Assembly: GCA_964484135.1 (NCBI GenBank)
Contig: CAZAEL010000002.1
Coordinates: 35,416-99,415, forward strand
Source: CAZAEL01 sp964484135
Lineage (GTDB): Bacteria; Elusimicrobiota; Elusimicrobia; FEN-1173
Length of the DNA: 64,000 nucleotides
Direction of reading: 5' to 3'
The position numbers and the translations under genes are program-made. The notes under the pieces were generated by a model. That model was given only the letters and a program-made list of their open reading frames with translations, was not told where the DNA came from and did no database searches. This document shows, piece after piece, positions 49,403 to 58,952 of this stretch. Positions within the stretch are counted from its first letter, which is position 1, and every line of letters begins with the position of its first letter.

Positions 49403-51586
49403 ATGAAAACCATGCGCGCCTTATTCTGCATCGCTCTTTCATCGGCCCTCGCGCTTCCGGTTCCCTCTGGGGCGACCGTCAAGGGAGACGTGAAGGTGGG
49501 GGTGGAAGTCTTCACCGGGGATCAGGACAACGCCAAGTTCCGCGAGTACCGCTACAACACGGACTCGCCGCTGGGGGCGTATACCGAGGTGGGCCTGCGG
49601 GCCGAGCCCAGCGAATCGCGCTTCTATGAGCTGGGGCTCAAGGCCCGCACCGACGAGGACGTGGACCTGGGCCTGGAGACCGGTTCCTACGGCGTCTATA
49701 AAGTGGGGCTGGGCTTCAGCCGGATGGGACACAACTTCGCCTTCGGGGCGAAGTCCCTCTATTCGGGTGTCGGCACGGACAAACTCACCATCCCGGACAG
49801 CACGCAGGCCGCCCTTCAAGGCACGGGCGGAACCCGTCTTCCCCCGGCCATCCTGAACTTCGTCAACACGACGGGCTTGGTGGACGTGGGCCTGCGGCGG
49901 GACCGGGCCGGCTTGGACCTGGACTGGAACCTGTCCGAACCCCTGGCGGTCAAGGTGGCGGCGGATTATGAGAAACGCAAGGGGTCCCGGCCCTTCGGCG
50001 CCGCCTTCGGCAGCCCCGGCGGTCTGGCCGTGGAGGTCTTGGAGCCCATCGACTACGACACCAGCCGGTTCGAAGGCGGCGTGGAATACGCGGGGGAATC
50101 CTTCTTCGCGAGCCTCCATCATTCTTTGTCGGTCTTCTCCAACGCGTACACGGGTTTCCAGTTCGACAACCCGCTGCGCGCCACGGACAGCCCCACCGCG
50201 GGCGCGGCCGTCGGCCGCGCCGCCCTGGCGCCGGACAACATGGCCAACCACCTGTCGGCCTCCTACGCCCAGAAGCTGCCGCTGCATTCGCGCGTGACCG
50301 CCACGGCGGGGTTCGGGTGGCTGCGGCAGAACGACGACCTCCTGCCCGTCACCAGCAACAGCCGGTTGACGCCGGGCGCCCTGCCGCGGACCACCGCGGA
50401 CGCCAAGGTGGACACGCGGCTCTATTCTTTGAGCCTGACGTCCCGACCGCTCAAGAAGCTCCACGTGAAGGCGGGGTACCGGTACGACCAGCACCAAAAC
50501 AACACGCCGGTCTTTTCCATCACGCGCTGGTCCGTCAGCGACGCCAGCATCTCGGCCACCCCCAAGAGCTCCAATTACGTGAGCGTGGTAAAACGCGTCG
50601 CCGAGCTGGAGGCGGCTTATGACATCCTGTCCAAGACCACGTTGAGCTTGGGCGCGGAGAACGAGCACGCCAACTTCGACAACGGCTCCGCCGACAGGGA
50701 AAACGAGAACGTGTACAAGGTGTCCCTGGACACGCACAAAATCAGACACACGGACCTGAGGCTCACCCTGGAGCACGCGGTCAAGAACTCCGATTACCCC
50801 GACTACGTGCGGGCCAATGCGGAGCTGCCGTGGATGCAGAAGTACTACGCCGCCTCCCGGGACACCAACCGGGCCATCGTCATGGCGTCCGTCGCGCCCG
50901 GCGACAGGCTGACCCTGGGATTCGAAGGCACGTACAGCAAGGACGACTATCCGGAGTCGGAGTTCGGCCTGCAGGAAAGCCATTCGCAGAGCGTTTCCGT
51001 GGACGTGGATTACGCGGTGACGGATCGCGTCACTGTGGCGCCTTTCTACACGGTGGAGGTCCACGAGTCGCGCCAGCGGAACCGGCAATGGAATCCGAGA
51101 GGCATCGGTGATCCCTACGAGACCGCGTACAGCGCATTCGATACGCGAAGCAACTGGACCATTGACACCCGCGACCTGATCCACACGCCGGGCCTCAACC
51201 TGGGCGTGATCCTGGTCCCGGAAAAGCTGGACTTCAACGCCACCGGGTCCTATGCCCTGGCCAACACCACGCTGGACTTCGACAGCGCCGTGGGCACCGC
51301 GGCCAACGACGTCAACGCCTTCGTGCCGCAGGACCCCACGGACGTGGACGACAATTACCTGATCGCCGTCAACTCCCTCTTGAACTATAACGTCAAGAAG
51401 GACTTGAGCGTAGGATTGGGGTATCTGTACCAGAGATGGAGCGTCAAGGACGACCTCATCTACGATGGGTACACCCCCGCGGCCACGACGGGCACTGGGA
51501 CATTCAACAACCTGCTGACCATGGACACGCAATACAAGTCCTACAATGTCCAGGCCGTGTACGTGCAGGCGAGTTGCCGGTTCTAG
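49403..51586 (+). CDS. MtrB/PioB-family decaheme-associated outer-membrane beta-barrel
   Basis: 727 residues. Signal peptide about 1-25, then alternating beta-strands to the end. The C-terminal strand ends in VQASCRF with terminal phenylalanine, as for outer-membrane porins. MtrB-type features are KFREYRYNTDSPLGAY near the start and a large barrel with many Tyr/Gly pairs. It would sheathe the decaheme protein encoded 14 bases upstream. Function: an electron conduit to or from extracellular metals or partners. No CXXC typical of gamma-proteobacterial MtrB is obvious. Confidence 0.85.
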   Translation: MKTMRALFCIALSSALALPVPSGATVKGDVKVGVEVFTGDQDNAKFREYRYNTDSPLGAYTEVGLRAEPSESRFYELGLKARTDEDVDLGLETGSYGVYKVGLGFSRMGHNFAFGAKSLYSGVGTDKLTIPDSTQAALQGTGGTRLPPAILNFVNTTGLVDVGLRRDRAGLDLDWNLSEPLAVKVAADYEKRKGSRPFGAAFGSPGGLAVEVLEPIDYDTSRFEGGVEYAGESFFASLHHSLSVFSNAYTGFQFDNPLRATDSPTAGAAVGRAALAPDNMANHLSASYAQKLPLHSRVTATAGFGWLRQNDDLLPVTSNSRLTPGALPRTTADAKVDTRLYSLSLTSRPLKKLHVKAGYRYDQHQNNTPVFSITRWSVSDASISATPKSSNYVSVVKRVAELEAAYDILSKTTLSLGAENEHANFDNGSADRENENVYKVSLDTHKIRHTDLRLTLEHAVKNSDYPDYVRANAELPWMQKYYAASRDTNRAIVMASVAPGDRLTLGFEGTYSKDDYPESEFGLQESHSQSVSVDVDYAVTDRVTVAPFYTVEVHESRQRNRQWNPRGIGDPYETAYSAFDTRSNWTIDTRDLIHTPGLNLGVILVPEKLDFNATGSYALANTTLDFDSAVGTAANDVNAFVPQDPTDVDDNYLIAVNSLLNYNVKKDLSVGLGYLYQRWSVKDDLIYDGYTPAATTGTGTFNNLLTMDTQYKSYNVQAVYVQASCRF

Positions 51587-51634
51587 GACGGAAAGCAACC
51601 CATCTACAGCAGACGCACTCCGGAGGTGAATCCT

Positions 51635-52279
51635 ATGCGGATGAAAATGCAAGGGGGCCTTGGCTTGGCCGCGCTTCTGATCTTTTTCTCTGGCGTGGTC
51701 CGGGCCGGGGGGGAGGCGACGTACGCGGCCAAATGCGCTTCTTGCCACGGCAAGGACGGAAAAGGGAACGCGGCCATGGCCAAGATGTTCAAGGTGGACA
51801 ACGCGGCCTTGGACCTGACGGATCAGGCCACCCTGGCCCAGAAGGACGACGAGCTGATCGCGGTCACGGCCAAGGGGCGGGGCAAGATGCCCGCCTACGC
51901 CGGGAAGATGACGGAGGCGGAGATCGCGGAGGTGGTCGCCTACATGCGCCAATTGGGCGGTGGTCCCGCCAAGGCGGAAGCGCCCGCCGCGCCCGCGCCG
52001 GCGGCCGCGGCAAACCTGGACGCCGCCTCGAAGAACTACGCGGCCAAATGCGCGTCCTGCCACGGCAAGGACGGGAAGGGGAACGCGGCCATGGCCAAGA
52101 TGTTCAAGGTGGACAACGCGCTCCTGGACATGACGGACGCGGCCACCCTGTCCAAGACGGACGCGGAACTCAACGACCTGACGGCCAAGGGGATCAACAA
52201 AATGCCGGGATACGCGGGCAAGCTCAAAGACCAGGAGATCGCTGACCTCACAACGTACATCCGTTCCCTGGCGAAGTAA
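51635..52279 (+). CDS. Diheme cytochrome c from tandem duplication
   Basis: 214 residues. ATG 51635 follows GGAGGTG. Signal peptide about 1-23. Two class I cytochrome domains each hold a CASCHGKDGKGNAAMAKMF motif followed by KVDNA, joined by an Ala/Pro linker (about 107-130). The two DNA segments (51723-51803 and 52041-52121) are nearly identical, which shows a recent duplication. Each has a distal Met candidate (KMP). It likely shuttles electrons in the periplasm between the b-type fusion and the MtrA/MtrB conduit. Confidence 0.93.
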   Translation: MRMKMQGGLGLAALLIFFSGVVRAGGEATYAAKCASCHGKDGKGNAAMAKMFKVDNAALDLTDQATLAQKDDELIAVTAKGRGKMPAYAGKMTEAEIAEVVAYMRQLGGGPAKAEAPAAPAPAAAANLDAASKNYAAKCASCHGKDGKGNAAMAKMFKVDNALLDMTDAATLSKTDAELNDLTAKGINKMPGYAGKLKDQEIADLTTYIRSLAK

Positions 52280-52319
52280 AGGCCCCTCCCTCTTTGGGGG
52301 AGGCGGCAGAGAACTTCCG

Positions 52320-52377
52320 TCCGGCCGCCGTTGAGTCTCTTTCCCATGGGTTTCCTGTGGGGGCAACGGCGGCCGGA
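52320..52377. repeat. Strong 14-bp stem-loop between cytochrome genes
   Basis: TCCGGCCGCCGTTG (52320-52333) pairs perfectly with CAACGGCGGCCGGA (52364-52377) around a 30-base loop. A smaller CCTCCC/GGGAGG hairpin comes just before. Without a T-run it is more likely an mRNA-processing or stability element than a terminator. Confidence 0.6.
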
Positions 52378-52407
52378 TTCGTTGTCGTGGTCTAAAGGAT
52401 CGGGAGG

Positions 52408-54294
52408 ATGAAAGGAATGGGGACGAAAAGTCCCACACGCCGGTTTTTTTCCGTCGCGGTTCTGGCCTGTCTGATGGGGGCCACGGGGGCGATGTCCGCC
52501 CGCGCCGAATCCATCGACAACGACACCTGCCTGGCCTGTCATGGGCAGAGGGGGTCGGAAGCCCCCTATGTGGAGGCGGCGGCTTTTCAGAGGTCCATTC
52601 ACGGCGGAAATCTCTGCGTCTCCTGCCACCGGGACGCGACGGAGGTTCCGCATCCGGAAAATTTGTCGCCCGTGGCCTGCAGCCAATGCCACCGGGTCGA
52701 AACCCAGATCTATCTGAACTCCGACCACGGGCGCGCCGTGAGCCGGGGCCGCAAGGAGGCGGCCTCCTGCAAAGACTGCCACGGCCACAGCCACACCCTG
52801 CTCAACTCCCGCGACCCGTCTTCGCCGGTGAATCGGCGAAACATCGCGAACACATGCGCCCAATGCCATGCCGATGCCAAGCGCATGGCCCAGGCCCACC
52901 TGACGGAGAAGGACCCGCTGGATTCCTACAACCACACCATCCACGGCCAGGCCTTCTCGGAGGGAAAGATCAACGCCGCGGTCTGCTCCGATTGCCACGG
53001 CACGCACGATCTGCACGGTTCCCTGAACCCCGAAAGCCGCATCTTCCGCACCAACATCCCGGCCACCTGCGGCCGCTGCCATCAGAACGTGTCCACCGTG
53101 TACCGGGAGAGCATCCACGGCCGGGCCGCCCAGGCCGGCGTGAAAGAATCGCCGGTCTGCACCGATTGCCACGGCGAGCACACCATCCGTTCCGTCAAGG
53201 ACAGCGGTTCCTCCGCTTGGGCCGGAGCGGTGACCAAGACCTGCTCCTCCTGCCACACGTCCGAAAAGCTTATCCTCAAGTTCGGTCTGCCCGCGGACCG
53301 GCTCAAGACCTACCTGGACACCTATCACGGGCTCGCGGCCCAGCGGGGCGATTTGCGCGTGGCCAACTGCGCCTCCTGCCACGGGTTCCACGACGTGCTC
53401 CCTTCGGTGGACCCCCGATCGTCCATCCACAGGGCCAACCTGGCCAACACCTGCGGCCGTTGCCACCCCGGGGCGGGTCCCCGCCTGGTGTCGGGGTACG
53501 TGCACGGGCCGCCCACGGGCAAGCATTGGTCTTTGGCCGCGGCCAAGATGTTCTACGTCATCGTCATCCCCTTGACCCTGGGTTTCATGCTGCTCCACAA
53601 CGGCCTGGACTGGTTCCGGAAATCGTGGGCCGGCCTGCCGGAGCATCCGGGGGCGCACGGGGACGAGCCTCGCCTGACGGTGAACGAGCGATGGCAGCAT
53701 TTCCTGCTCCTGGCCACGTTCGTTTCGCTGGCGGTGACCGGTTTTGCGCTCAAGTTTCCAGAGGACACCTGGGCCAAGGTGCTCATGCCTTTCGGGGAAA
53801 TCGCGCGCCGCTCGCTCCACCGCTGGTCGGCGCTGATTTTCAGCGTTTTGGCGGTGTACCACGTCATGTATCTGGCCTTCACCCGACGGGGGCGCCGCAT
53901 CCTCAAAGAGATGTGGCCCGGCTGGGGAGACGCCAAAGAACTCTTCCAGCGCATGGCCTATAACGCGGGGCTGCGCCGGTCGCCCCCCGAACGCGCGGCG
54001 TTTTACCATTACCCGGAAAAGATCGAATACTGGTCCCTGGTGTGGGGCTCCGTCGTGATGATCGTCACCGGCGCGGTGCTGGTGTTCAACAACTTCGCCC
54101 TCAAGCACTTTCCGTTGTGGTTGTCGGACCTGGCCACCATGGTCCACTATTACGAGGCGGTGCTGGCCTGCCTCGCCATCCTGATCTGGCACATGTACGG
54201 CGTCATCTTCGATCCGGAGGTTTATCCCATGAACTGGGCCTGGCTGACGGGGCTGGCCCGGCGGGGGAAGAAAAAGGAGAAAGACGGCACATGA
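52408..54294 (+). CDS. CbcL-like fusion of 11-heme c-type cytochrome and b-type membrane domain
   Basis: 628 residues. Signal peptide about 1-32. The periplasmic part has 11 CXXCH motifs from CLACH (about 41) to CGRCH (about 351). Residues about 375-610 hold several membrane helices with histidines (HNGLDWF, HRWSALIF, HYYEAVLACLAILIWHMYGV) that fit diheme cytochrome b of the DUF4405/Ni-Fe-hydrogenase-b-type fold. Such fusions (Geobacter CbcL) oxidise menaquinol and reduce periplasmic cytochromes. The stop overlaps the octaheme gene start (ATGA), so the pair is translated together. Confidence 0.85.
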   Translation: MKGMGTKSPTRRFFSVAVLACLMGATGAMSARAESIDNDTCLACHGQRGSEAPYVEAAAFQRSIHGGNLCVSCHRDATEVPHPENLSPVACSQCHRVETQIYLNSDHGRAVSRGRKEAASCKDCHGHSHTLLNSRDPSSPVNRRNIANTCAQCHADAKRMAQAHLTEKDPLDSYNHTIHGQAFSEGKINAAVCSDCHGTHDLHGSLNPESRIFRTNIPATCGRCHQNVSTVYRESIHGRAAQAGVKESPVCTDCHGEHTIRSVKDSGSSAWAGAVTKTCSSCHTSEKLILKFGLPADRLKTYLDTYHGLAAQRGDLRVANCASCHGFHDVLPSVDPRSSIHRANLANTCGRCHPGAGPRLVSGYVHGPPTGKHWSLAAAKMFYVIVIPLTLGFMLLHNGLDWFRKSWAGLPEHPGAHGDEPRLTVNERWQHFLLLATFVSLAVTGFALKFPEDTWAKVLMPFGEIARRSLHRWSALIFSVLAVYHVMYLAFTRRGRRILKEMWPGWGDAKELFQRMAYNAGLRRSPPERAAFYHYPEKIEYWSLVWGSVVMIVTGAVLVFNNFALKHFPLWLSDLATMVHYYEAVLACLAILIWHMYGVIFDPEVYPMNWAWLTGLARRGKKKEKDGT

Positions 54295-55190
54295 GACGAC
54301 ACGCGTGGACATTTTTCCTCTTGTTCGCGGGCCCCTGTTTCCTGCCCGCGCCGCTGCGGGCCTTTGCCGGCCCCTCCGCCTGCGCGGATTGTCATGCCCA
54401 GGAACACGCGGATTGGAACGGGTCGGTCCACGCCAAGGCCTTCAATGAGCGGTTCCAGAAAGCCTGGAAGGAGCACGGCGCCAAGCCGGCATGCCTGCCC
54501 TGCCACACCACGGGCCACAAGGCCGGGACGGAGCGTTATGCGCACGCGGGCGTGACCTGCGAGTCCTGCCACGGCCCCATGGCCGAGGGCCATCCGGCGG
54601 AGAAGATGCCTCTTCCCGTCTCTTCCGAGATGTGCGCCGCCTGCCACAAACGGACGCACCAGGAATGGCGGGTGAGCCGCCACGGGCAGAAGAACATCCG
54701 GTGTTTTGACTGTCACAAAGCCCACGGCCAGGGGTTGCGGGCGGGCGGCGGCGAGTCCTTGTGCGGGTCCTGCCACCCCGGGAGGCTGAAGGATTTCGCC
54801 CACGCCACGCACCACGTGGAGGGCCTCACCTGCGCCTCCTGCCACATGCCGGCCTTCACGTCAGGGCCGGAAGCCATTGAAGGCACGGGAGCGCCTGGCC
54901 ATTCCCTGTCCGTCGGGGCGGAGGTCTGCGCCCGATGCCATGAGGAGACGGTGCACAAGAGCACGCACCTGAACGACCTGCGCCAGGAGGTGAGCGCTTT
55001 TCAGAAGGAGCTGGCCCTCTCCGGTTCCAAGAGCGTGTTCGACTTGAACGAAAAGGTGAAGGACCTGGAATGGCGCCTGGACCAAGCCAGCCACAGCCTC
55101 TGGCTGGTGGCCTTGCTGGGGCTCCTGGCCGGGCTGGGGCTCGGCTGGCTCCTCGCTTACTATCTGCTGAGACGGAAAGGACCCAAATGA
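54291..55190 (+). CDS. Octaheme cytochrome c with C-terminal membrane anchor
   Basis: 299 residues. Signal peptide about 1-25. Eight CXXCH motifs: CADCH, CLPCH, CESCH, CAACH, CFDCH, CGSCH, CASCH, CARCH. A short coiled-coil (about 230-265) precedes a C-terminal membrane helix (about 268-292, WLVALLGLLAGLGLGWLLAYY). It overlaps both the CbcL-like gene and the following Fe-S gene, forming a module of c-type, Fe-S and NrfD-type subunits like other quinone-linked complexes. Confidence 0.88.
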   Translation: MRRHAWTFFLLFAGPCFLPAPLRAFAGPSACADCHAQEHADWNGSVHAKAFNERFQKAWKEHGAKPACLPCHTTGHKAGTERYAHAGVTCESCHGPMAEGHPAEKMPLPVSSEMCAACHKRTHQEWRVSRHGQKNIRCFDCHKAHGQGLRAGGGESLCGSCHPGRLKDFAHATHHVEGLTCASCHMPAFTSGPEAIEGTGAPGHSLSVGAEVCARCHEETVHKSTHLNDLRQEVSAFQKELALSGSKSVFDLNEKVKDLEWRLDQASHSLWLVALLGLLAGLGLGWLLAYYLLRRKGPK

Positions 55191-56062
55191 GGCAGAAGGG
55201 GCTGTCGCGGCGGACGTTCCTGAAGGGGGCGGGCGGCGCGCTGGCCGCCTGGTTCCTGGCGTCCCGGGCGCGGGCCGCCGTGTCCAAGGGGAACGTCCCC
55301 TCGGTCCTTGTGGACCTCAGCCGTTGCATCGGGTGCGGCGCCTGCGAACGGGCCTGCCAGCGGGCGAACCATTTGTCCGCGTCGGAAACGGAGTTGGGCG
55401 CGCGCCATGAACTGACGCACAACCGCTGGACCGTGGTCTCCCCCGAGGGGCAGGGCCAGGGCATGCGCTCCGTCAAGCGTCAATGCATGCATTGCCTGGA
55501 GCCGGCCTGCGTGTCCGTGTGCCCCGTGGCCTCCCTGCACCAGACCGATCAGGGGCCGGTGGTGTACCGGGCCGGCCGCTGCATCGGCTGCCGCTACTGC
55601 ATGGTGGCCTGTCCCTTTGACGTGCCGCGCTTCGAGTGGGGGGCCGGGCTCACGCCGGTGATCGGCAAGTGCCAGCTCTGCGCCCAGGAAAGGCTCTTCC
55701 GGGGCCTGGCGCCCGCCTGCGCGGACGCCTGCCCCACCGGGGCGCTCAAGTTCGGCCGGCGCGCGGACCTTCTCCACGAAGCCCACGCCCGCATCCATGC
55801 CCGGCCGGACAAATACGTGAACCATGTGTACGGCGAGGAAGAGATCGGCGGCACGTCCTGGCTGTACATCTCCGACGTCCCTTTTGAAACCCTCGGGTTC
55901 AAAGCCCTGCCGAAACGACCCCTGCCGTCCCTGACCTGGGACGTGGTTTCCCGCCTTCCGGCGGTGGTCACGATCCTGGCTTCGCTCCTGGCGCCGGTGG
56001 CCTTGAGTCTGTCGCGCGGAGGAAAAGCGGAGTCCGCGCCGGGAGGGGGGGGCGCGGAATGA
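55187..56062 (+). CDS. NrfC/HybA-like ferredoxin subunit, four [4Fe-4S] clusters
   Basis: 291 residues. Twin-arginine signal SRRTFLKG near residue 7, so exported by Tat. Cysteine sets CIGCGACERAC, CMHCLEPAC-VSVC, CIGCRYCMVAC and CQLC ... CADAC follow the DmsB/NrfC pattern. A C-terminal hydrophobic segment (about 258-275) may anchor it. It passes electrons between the NrfD-like subunit and the octaheme cytochrome. It is coupled on both sides by 4-base overlaps. Confidence 0.92.
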   Translation: MRQKGLSRRTFLKGAGGALAAWFLASRARAAVSKGNVPSVLVDLSRCIGCGACERACQRANHLSASETELGARHELTHNRWTVVSPEGQGQGMRSVKRQCMHCLEPACVSVCPVASLHQTDQGPVVYRAGRCIGCRYCMVACPFDVPRFEWGAGLTPVIGKCQLCAQERLFRGLAPACADACPTGALKFGRRADLLHEAHARIHARPDKYVNHVYGEEEIGGTSWLYISDVPFETLGFKALPKRPLPSLTWDVVSRLPAVVTILASLLAPVALSLSRGGKAESAPGGGGAE

Positions 56063-57255
56063 TCGGTTGGGGATATCTCCTCCTGACCTTCGCGCTGCTC
56101 CTGTGGGTGTCGGCCGCGCTGGCGCGGGACCGCCGCCCCGCTGTCGCCCTGCCGCTCGGCGCCGCCGCGCTTCTCCTGCTGTGGATCGTGACCGGCGGGA
56201 TCCTGGTCCTGCGGTTCGTCAAAGGGCTGGGGGCGGTGACCAACATGTCCGACCGGTTCCCCTGGGGGGTGTGGGTGGGACTCCTGCAGAGCGGGGTGGC
56301 GCTGTCCGCGGGCGGGTTCGTCCTGGCCGCGGCCGTGCACGTTTTCCACATCCGGCGGTACGAGCCGATCTTGAGACCCGTGGTCCTCACCGCTTTCCTG
56401 GGGTACCTGTTCGTGGCCTCGGTGCTGTTCATCGAAGTGGGCAGGCCGTACCGTCTGTGGCACCCCCTGGCCATGTGGCAGCACCACTCCATCATGTTCG
56501 AGGTGGCTTGGTGCGTGACTTTGTACTTGACCGTGCTCGCCGTGGAGGTCAGCCCGGCTTTTTTTGAGCGGCTGGGCCTGCCGCGGGCGGCCCATTGGGT
56601 CCATCGGGCCGCCATCCCCCTGGTGATCGCCGGCGTGCTTTTGTCCACGCTCCACCAGTCCTCCATGGGGTCCATGTTCCTGATCATGCCGCAGAAGATC
56701 CACCCCCTTTGGTATTCGCCCCTCTTGCCGGTGTTTTTTCTGCTGTCCTCCATGTCCGCCGGCTTGTGCGTGATTGTGGTAGAATCCTTTTATGCCTCCA
56801 AAATTTTCCGGCGCAGCCTGGAAACGACCCTCCTGACGGACCTGGCCCGGGCGTCCTCCTTCCTTTTGGGGGTCTACGGTCTGGTCAGGATCGCGGACAT
56901 CACGGCGCGCGGCGCGTGGGGCTCTTTGGCGGGAGATCCGGTCTTGGGCGCCCTTTTCGCCCTGGAATTCGTCGGCGGCGTTCTGCTCCCGGCCGGCCTC
57001 TTGATCCTGCCCTGGACACAGGCCCGGCGTCGCCGGTTGTTCTTCGCCTGTTTGCCGGTCCTGGCCGGAGCGGTCTTGAACCGGCTGAACGTGAGCTGGC
57101 TTTCCATGTCGCCGTACACGGGGCCGGGTTACTTTCCGACGTGGATGGAGCTGGCCGTGGTCCTGACTCTGGCGTCTCTCGGGATGGCGGCCTTCGCCGC
57201 GGCCGTGCGTTTCCTGCCCATTTTTCCGGCCGATGAAGCGCCGGCGGAGGCTTGA
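56059..57255 (+). CDS. NrfD/HybB-family membrane quinone-interacting subunit
   Basis: 398 residues with about ten membrane helices. HybB/NrfD features are FVKGLGAVTNMSDRFPWGVW, VFHIRRYEPILRPV and STLHQSSMGSMFLIMP. It interacts with menaquinol, without heme. With the Fe-S and octaheme proteins it would make a quinone:cytochrome oxidoreductase. ATG 56059 overlaps the Fe-S gene. It ends the coupled module; the next gene starts 70 bases later. Confidence 0.92.
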   Translation: MIGWGYLLLTFALLLWVSAALARDRRPAVALPLGAAALLLLWIVTGGILVLRFVKGLGAVTNMSDRFPWGVWVGLLQSGVALSAGGFVLAAAVHVFHIRRYEPILRPVVLTAFLGYLFVASVLFIEVGRPYRLWHPLAMWQHHSIMFEVAWCVTLYLTVLAVEVSPAFFERLGLPRAAHWVHRAAIPLVIAGVLLSTLHQSSMGSMFLIMPQKIHPLWYSPLLPVFFLLSSMSAGLCVIVVESFYASKIFRRSLETTLLTDLARASSFLLGVYGLVRIADITARGAWGSLAGDPVLGALFALEFVGGVLLPAGLLILPWTQARRRRLFFACLPVLAGAVLNRLNVSWLSMSPYTGPGYFPTWMELAVVLTLASLGMAAFAAAVRFLPIFPADEAPAEA

Positions 57256-57324
57256 CCGCCCCTCAAAAGGCGGCCGAGACCCCGCGACACGGGTTCATTT
57301 GACATTTTCAGCAAGGGGGATCGC

Positions 57325-58830
57325 ATGAGACGTCTGCCCGATTCGTTCTATAACTGGATTTCCGCGGCCGGGGCCGCGTTGGCCGGGTGCGCGGCCTTCG
57401 CCATCCTGCTCCTGGCGTTGGCGGGATTTTTTGTCGAAAACGCCAGCGTGTACCTGGGGTTGGTCACGTACCTGGTGCTTCCGGGTTTTCTGGCGATGGG
57501 CCTGGTTTTGATTTTGGCGGGGGCGTTGTGGGAGAAGCGCCGGTTGCGCAAAGGCATCCCGTCCCGCTTCCCCCGCCGGTTTGAGATCGATTTGACGAGC
57601 CCCGTGCAGAGGAACACGGCGGTCCTGGTCGTGGCGGTGGGGATGCTGTTCCTGCTCGGCACGACGCTGGGGTCCTACAAGGCCTATCACGTGACCGAAT
57701 CCACCGCCTTCTGCGGCACTCTCTGCCACACGGTCATGAAGCCGGAGCACACGGCGTACCAGGCCTCCCCGCACGCGCGCGTGGGCTGCGTGGCCTGTCA
57801 CATCGGACCGGGGGCCGATTGGTTCGTGAAGTCGAAGCTGAGCGGGCTCTACCAGGTATACGCCACCTTGGCGGACAAGTACCCGCGGCCCATCCCCACG
57901 CCCATCAAGAACCTGCGTCCGGCCCGGGAGACCTGTCAACAGTGCCATTGGCCCGAAAAGTTCTTCGGCGCCCGCCGCGTCGTGAATCCCCACTATCTGT
58001 CGGACGAGGCCAACACGCCCAGCCCCATCACGCTCCTCATCAACATCGGGGGAGGGGACGACGAACACGGCCGCCAGGAGGGCATCCACTGGCATATGGC
58101 CGTGGCGAACAAGGTGGAATACATCGCGCGCGACGAGGCCCGGCAGCAGATGGCCTGGGTCCGCGTCACGGGACGGGACGGAAAGTCCGTCGAATACAAC
58201 GACGCGGCCGATCCCTTGACGCCGGAGGAGCGCGCCGCGGCCCAGCCGCGGACCATGGACTGCATGGACTGCCACAACCGGCCCAGCCACAGGTACCGCT
58301 CCCCCGCCCGGGCGGTCAACGACGCCTTGTCCTCCGGCCGGATAGACGTCACCCTTCCCTACATCAAACGCGAGGCGGTCAAGGCCCTGGACGCGGAATA
58401 CCCGGACACGCCCGCGGCTTTGAAGTCCATCGACGAGAAAATCAAGACATTTTATGCCGAAAATTATCCGCAGTTGTTGAAGGACCGCCCGCAGGACGTG
58501 GACGCGGCCATAGCGGCCTTGCGCGACATTTACGGCAAGAACTTTTTCCCGGAGATGAAGGTGACCTGGCGGCAGTATCCCGATCACATCGGTCATTCCC
58601 AGTCGCCGGGGTGTTTCCGCTGCCATGGCAGCGGGCTGACCTCCGCCGGGGGGAAGACCATCACCAAGGACTGCAACGCCTGCCACGTGATCCTCAGCCA
58701 GGGCGCGGCGGCGGGAGGAAAGGCCCTTTCGCCCGAGGGCATGATTTTTCAACATCCGGTGGACATCGGGGGCATGGAACAGGACGGCAACTGCACGGCC
58801 TGTCACAGCGGAGGGGCCGAGCTGTACTGA
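57325..58830 (+). CDS. NapC/NirT-type membrane multiheme cytochrome c
   Basis: 501 residues. Two or three N-terminal membrane helices (about 13-35, 45-68, 92-115). Heme motifs: CGTLCH (CX3CH, about 131), CVACH, CQQCH, CMDCH, CFRCH, CNACH and CTACH. The first, FCGTLCHTVMKPEHTAYQ, and SPHARVGCVACHIGPGA are typical of NapC/NirT-like proteins of metal reducers. It probably hands electrons from quinol to soluble cytochromes. The CX3CH site would be an unusual attachment motif, known from a few multiheme proteins. Confidence 0.9.
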   Translation: MRRLPDSFYNWISAAGAALAGCAAFAILLLALAGFFVENASVYLGLVTYLVLPGFLAMGLVLILAGALWEKRRLRKGIPSRFPRRFEIDLTSPVQRNTAVLVVAVGMLFLLGTTLGSYKAYHVTESTAFCGTLCHTVMKPEHTAYQASPHARVGCVACHIGPGADWFVKSKLSGLYQVYATLADKYPRPIPTPIKNLRPARETCQQCHWPEKFFGARRVVNPHYLSDEANTPSPITLLINIGGGDDEHGRQEGIHWHMAVANKVEYIARDEARQQMAWVRVTGRDGKSVEYNDAADPLTPEERAAAQPRTMDCMDCHNRPSHRYRSPARAVNDALSSGRIDVTLPYIKREAVKALDAEYPDTPAALKSIDEKIKTFYAENYPQLLKDRPQDVDAAIAALRDIYGKNFFPEMKVTWRQYPDHIGHSQSPGCFRCHGSGLTSAGGKTITKDCNACHVILSQGAAAGGKALSPEGMIFQHPVDIGGMEQDGNCTACHSGGAELY

Positions 58831-58952
58831 TCCGGAGGGGGCGAACATTCGATTTCCCCGTTTCGTCCCGGCTTTCGCAGGGGTTTCCCCCCGGGAAGGT
58901 CGGAGGAGAATCACCGCGTCAACTGCCATCGGACCGCGGGAGGCGTTCCTGC

